30,109 nt of DNA. Source: Phytophthora quininea (taxonomy: Eukaryota; Oomycota; Peronosporomycetes; Peronosporales; Peronosporaceae). Positions 28,760-30,109 of the stretch are shown here, one piece after another; positions within the stretch are counted from its first letter, which is position 1, and every line of letters begins with the position of its first letter. A program made the position numbers and the translations under genes. The stretch is from assembly GCA_011947345.1 (NCBI GenBank), contig JAAVTG010000444.1:1-30109 (forward strand), written 5' to 3'. The notes beneath the pieces are model-generated. The model saw only the letters and a list, made by a program, of their open reading frames with translations, was not told the DNA's origin and ran no database searches.

Positions 28760-30109
28760 TGAAGACTGTGTGGGCGTTAAGCGTCGCTCTGTTAGCGCTG
28801 GTGTCGACATTTGCTCCAATCGCCGCTCAGTCTTGCGGTGCTCGAGTTCGGAAGGACTGGGATGCTTTGACAGCGACCGAGAAGGCGACGTAAGGGAGCT
28901 TTGGCGGCGGCCATGGACTCTGGCGCGTACATCAAGTTTGTCGAGATGCACACGGAAATGCGGTCTGAGATGGAGGCTCACCGCCAGTGCATGTTCATCT
29001 ACTGGCACCGTCTTCTTCTGGTCGTGTTCGAGAACATGCTTCGCGGCCAAGGCTCGCAGTACGCTTGTGTCACGGTGCCATACTACAACTGGATGGCCGC
29101 CAGCAATCGCGTCCTCAGCAACGCGTGTTCAACGCTTGGAGACTGCTCGGCGATCACATCTGAGCTCGGAGGATACCAGCGGGTTCCAACAGACCGTCAA
29201 CATCAACGGGATCGACAACTCGGGGCGCTGCGTTAACCAGTCCCCGTTGGATCACTTCTGCCAGTCGGGAACTGTGTCCGGGTCAGCTTGTGCAAGGTGT
29301 GTCCCTCGTGGCGATTGGGGCTCGACAGGCTTGCCGTCTTCAGCCAGCTACGCTTCGGTCCGTCAGCAAGTGTTCAACGCTGCCAATATTGGGCAGATGT
29401 CACCCAACGTGGAGCAAGGTTGCCACAACAACGTGCACTCCAACTTGGACGGCACTATGGGCACCTTCGCCTCGCCGTCCGACCCGATTTTCTGGTCTCA
29501 CCACGCAATGGTCGATGCGCTGCACACGATTTTCCACCACTGCCGAGTAGGTGACCAACGCATGACGTTCGCTCAAAAAGCAGCACACCCGGTGGCATGG
29601 ACGTCTTGCGCTCGGCGGAATAATGGAGCCCCTTCAACCCGGCGGATGTGATCACAATGCGCACGGGAGTTAACGGCAATAATCCCATTCCTGGCAGCCA
29701 GGACCCGCTAATCGGCAGGTATTTTAACGGTGTGCCCAACCAATTCGCAGGCCTGATGGATGTGCGCGATCTCGGTAGCAGCAGCTACTCCTACGAGCTC
29801 AGTGGCCAGCTAGCTAGCATGTACAACAACTGCGACGGAACTCCAGCTCCGTCGTCCCAGCCATCTACAGCGCCCCAACCAGCTACTCCTGCTCCTCAAC
29901 CAGTGGGCAACCCACCGGTTGCCGTTCCATCTCCAGCTCCAATCTTTAATCCTGCCCCAGCTCCAGCTCCAGTTTCGCAGCCGATGCGGTGCAATTGGTG
30001 GATGTGGATGCTTCGACGCTGTGGCAATGGTCGTAGACTAGAAGCTGACCACGGACGACAACACCGCCATGACAACAACGATTTCGTCAACTTAATGGGC
30101 ACTCAACCT
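28760..30109 (+). CDS. Secreted tyrosinase-like copper oxidase 2, 3' partial (frame breaks)
   Basis: Tandem paralogue of tyrosinase 1, running off the window end without a stop. The signal peptide (MKTVWALSVALLALVSTFA) is followed by QSCGARVRKDWD. CuA: EMHTEMRSEMEAHRQCMFIYW. CuB: CHNNVHSNLDGTMGTFASPSD and FWSHHAMVD. Three breaks: two bases lost at about 28892, creating TAA where paralogue 1 has TYKGAL; an extra T at 29174 after ELGG, at the base homologous to 26681; and one near 29626-29632 before FNPADVITMRTG. After the catalytic domain the protein has a Pro/Ala-rich linker (29850-29985, PAPAPAP and similar) absent from copy 1, then a basic His-rich tail. The start at 28760 is fixed by the signal peptide. 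Confidence 0.75.

Noticed and set aside
1..30109. CRISPR arrays, operons, tRNA or rRNA genes
   Set aside because: The window is eukaryotic nuclear DNA; no regular spaced repeats, tRNA cloverleaf or rRNA sequence was seen.

Overview
The window reads as nuclear DNA of a plant-associated oomycete of the Phytophthora/Pythium lineage (Peronosporales in the broad sense). The evidence is a dense gene set with short introns (about 55-80 nt, donors mostly GTACGN or GTAAGT), two copies of a Crinkler/RHS-type P-loop NTPase, an M96-like bZIP gene pair, secreted tyrosinases in tandem, a secreted protein that looks like an oomycete AA17 polysaccharide monooxygenase, and a J-domain/Tmemb_185A fusion. I cannot name the species from sequence alone.

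Layout: 1-2015 Crooked-neck-like splicing factor (+, 5' truncated by the window); 2324-4088 two tandem M96-like genes (+); 4266-5723 mitochondrial TPR-like protein (+); 6030-7867 Crinkler-type NTPase/nuclease copy 1 (-); 8020-9163 four-exon Tmemb_185A membrane protein (-); 9286-10497 ankyrin protein (-), head to head with 10569-12438 CWF19L1 (+); 12599-12928 small presumed mitochondrial protein (-); 12929-13835 no recognisable gene; 13836-15320 a hAT element with terminal inverted repeats and a perfect 8-bp target duplication; 15459-17560 five-exon SAC1 phosphoinositide phosphatase (-); 17652-18576 truncated Crinkler-type copy 2 (-) with a disabled ORF upstream of it (18600-19151, -); 19325-20174 flavin-reductase-like protein (+); 20558-21713 aquaglyceroporin (+); 21954-23585 J-domain/Tmemb_185A fusion (+); 24431-25031 putative AA17 LPMO (-); 26270-28061 and 28760-30109 two tandem secreted tyrosinases (+, the second cut by the window end).

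The conserved housekeeping genes (splicing, phosphoinositide turnover, mitochondria) are interleaved with host-interaction or accessory genes (Crinkler-type proteins, LPMO, tyrosinases). Splice sites could be placed by hand in seven genes because exon phases close exactly. The two Tmemb_185A genes share intron positions, and so do the two Crinkler-type copies, whose shared intron lies inside the Walker A motif.

A feature of the whole window is single-base frame breaks. Most coding sequence from 2.3 to 17.6 kb is clean, but nearly every gene to the right of 17.6 kb needs one to three 1-2 nt corrections. Many breaks sit in short homopolymers, which suggests draft-assembly errors at least in part. 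One break is shared at the homologous base by both tyrosinases and is not easily explained that way.
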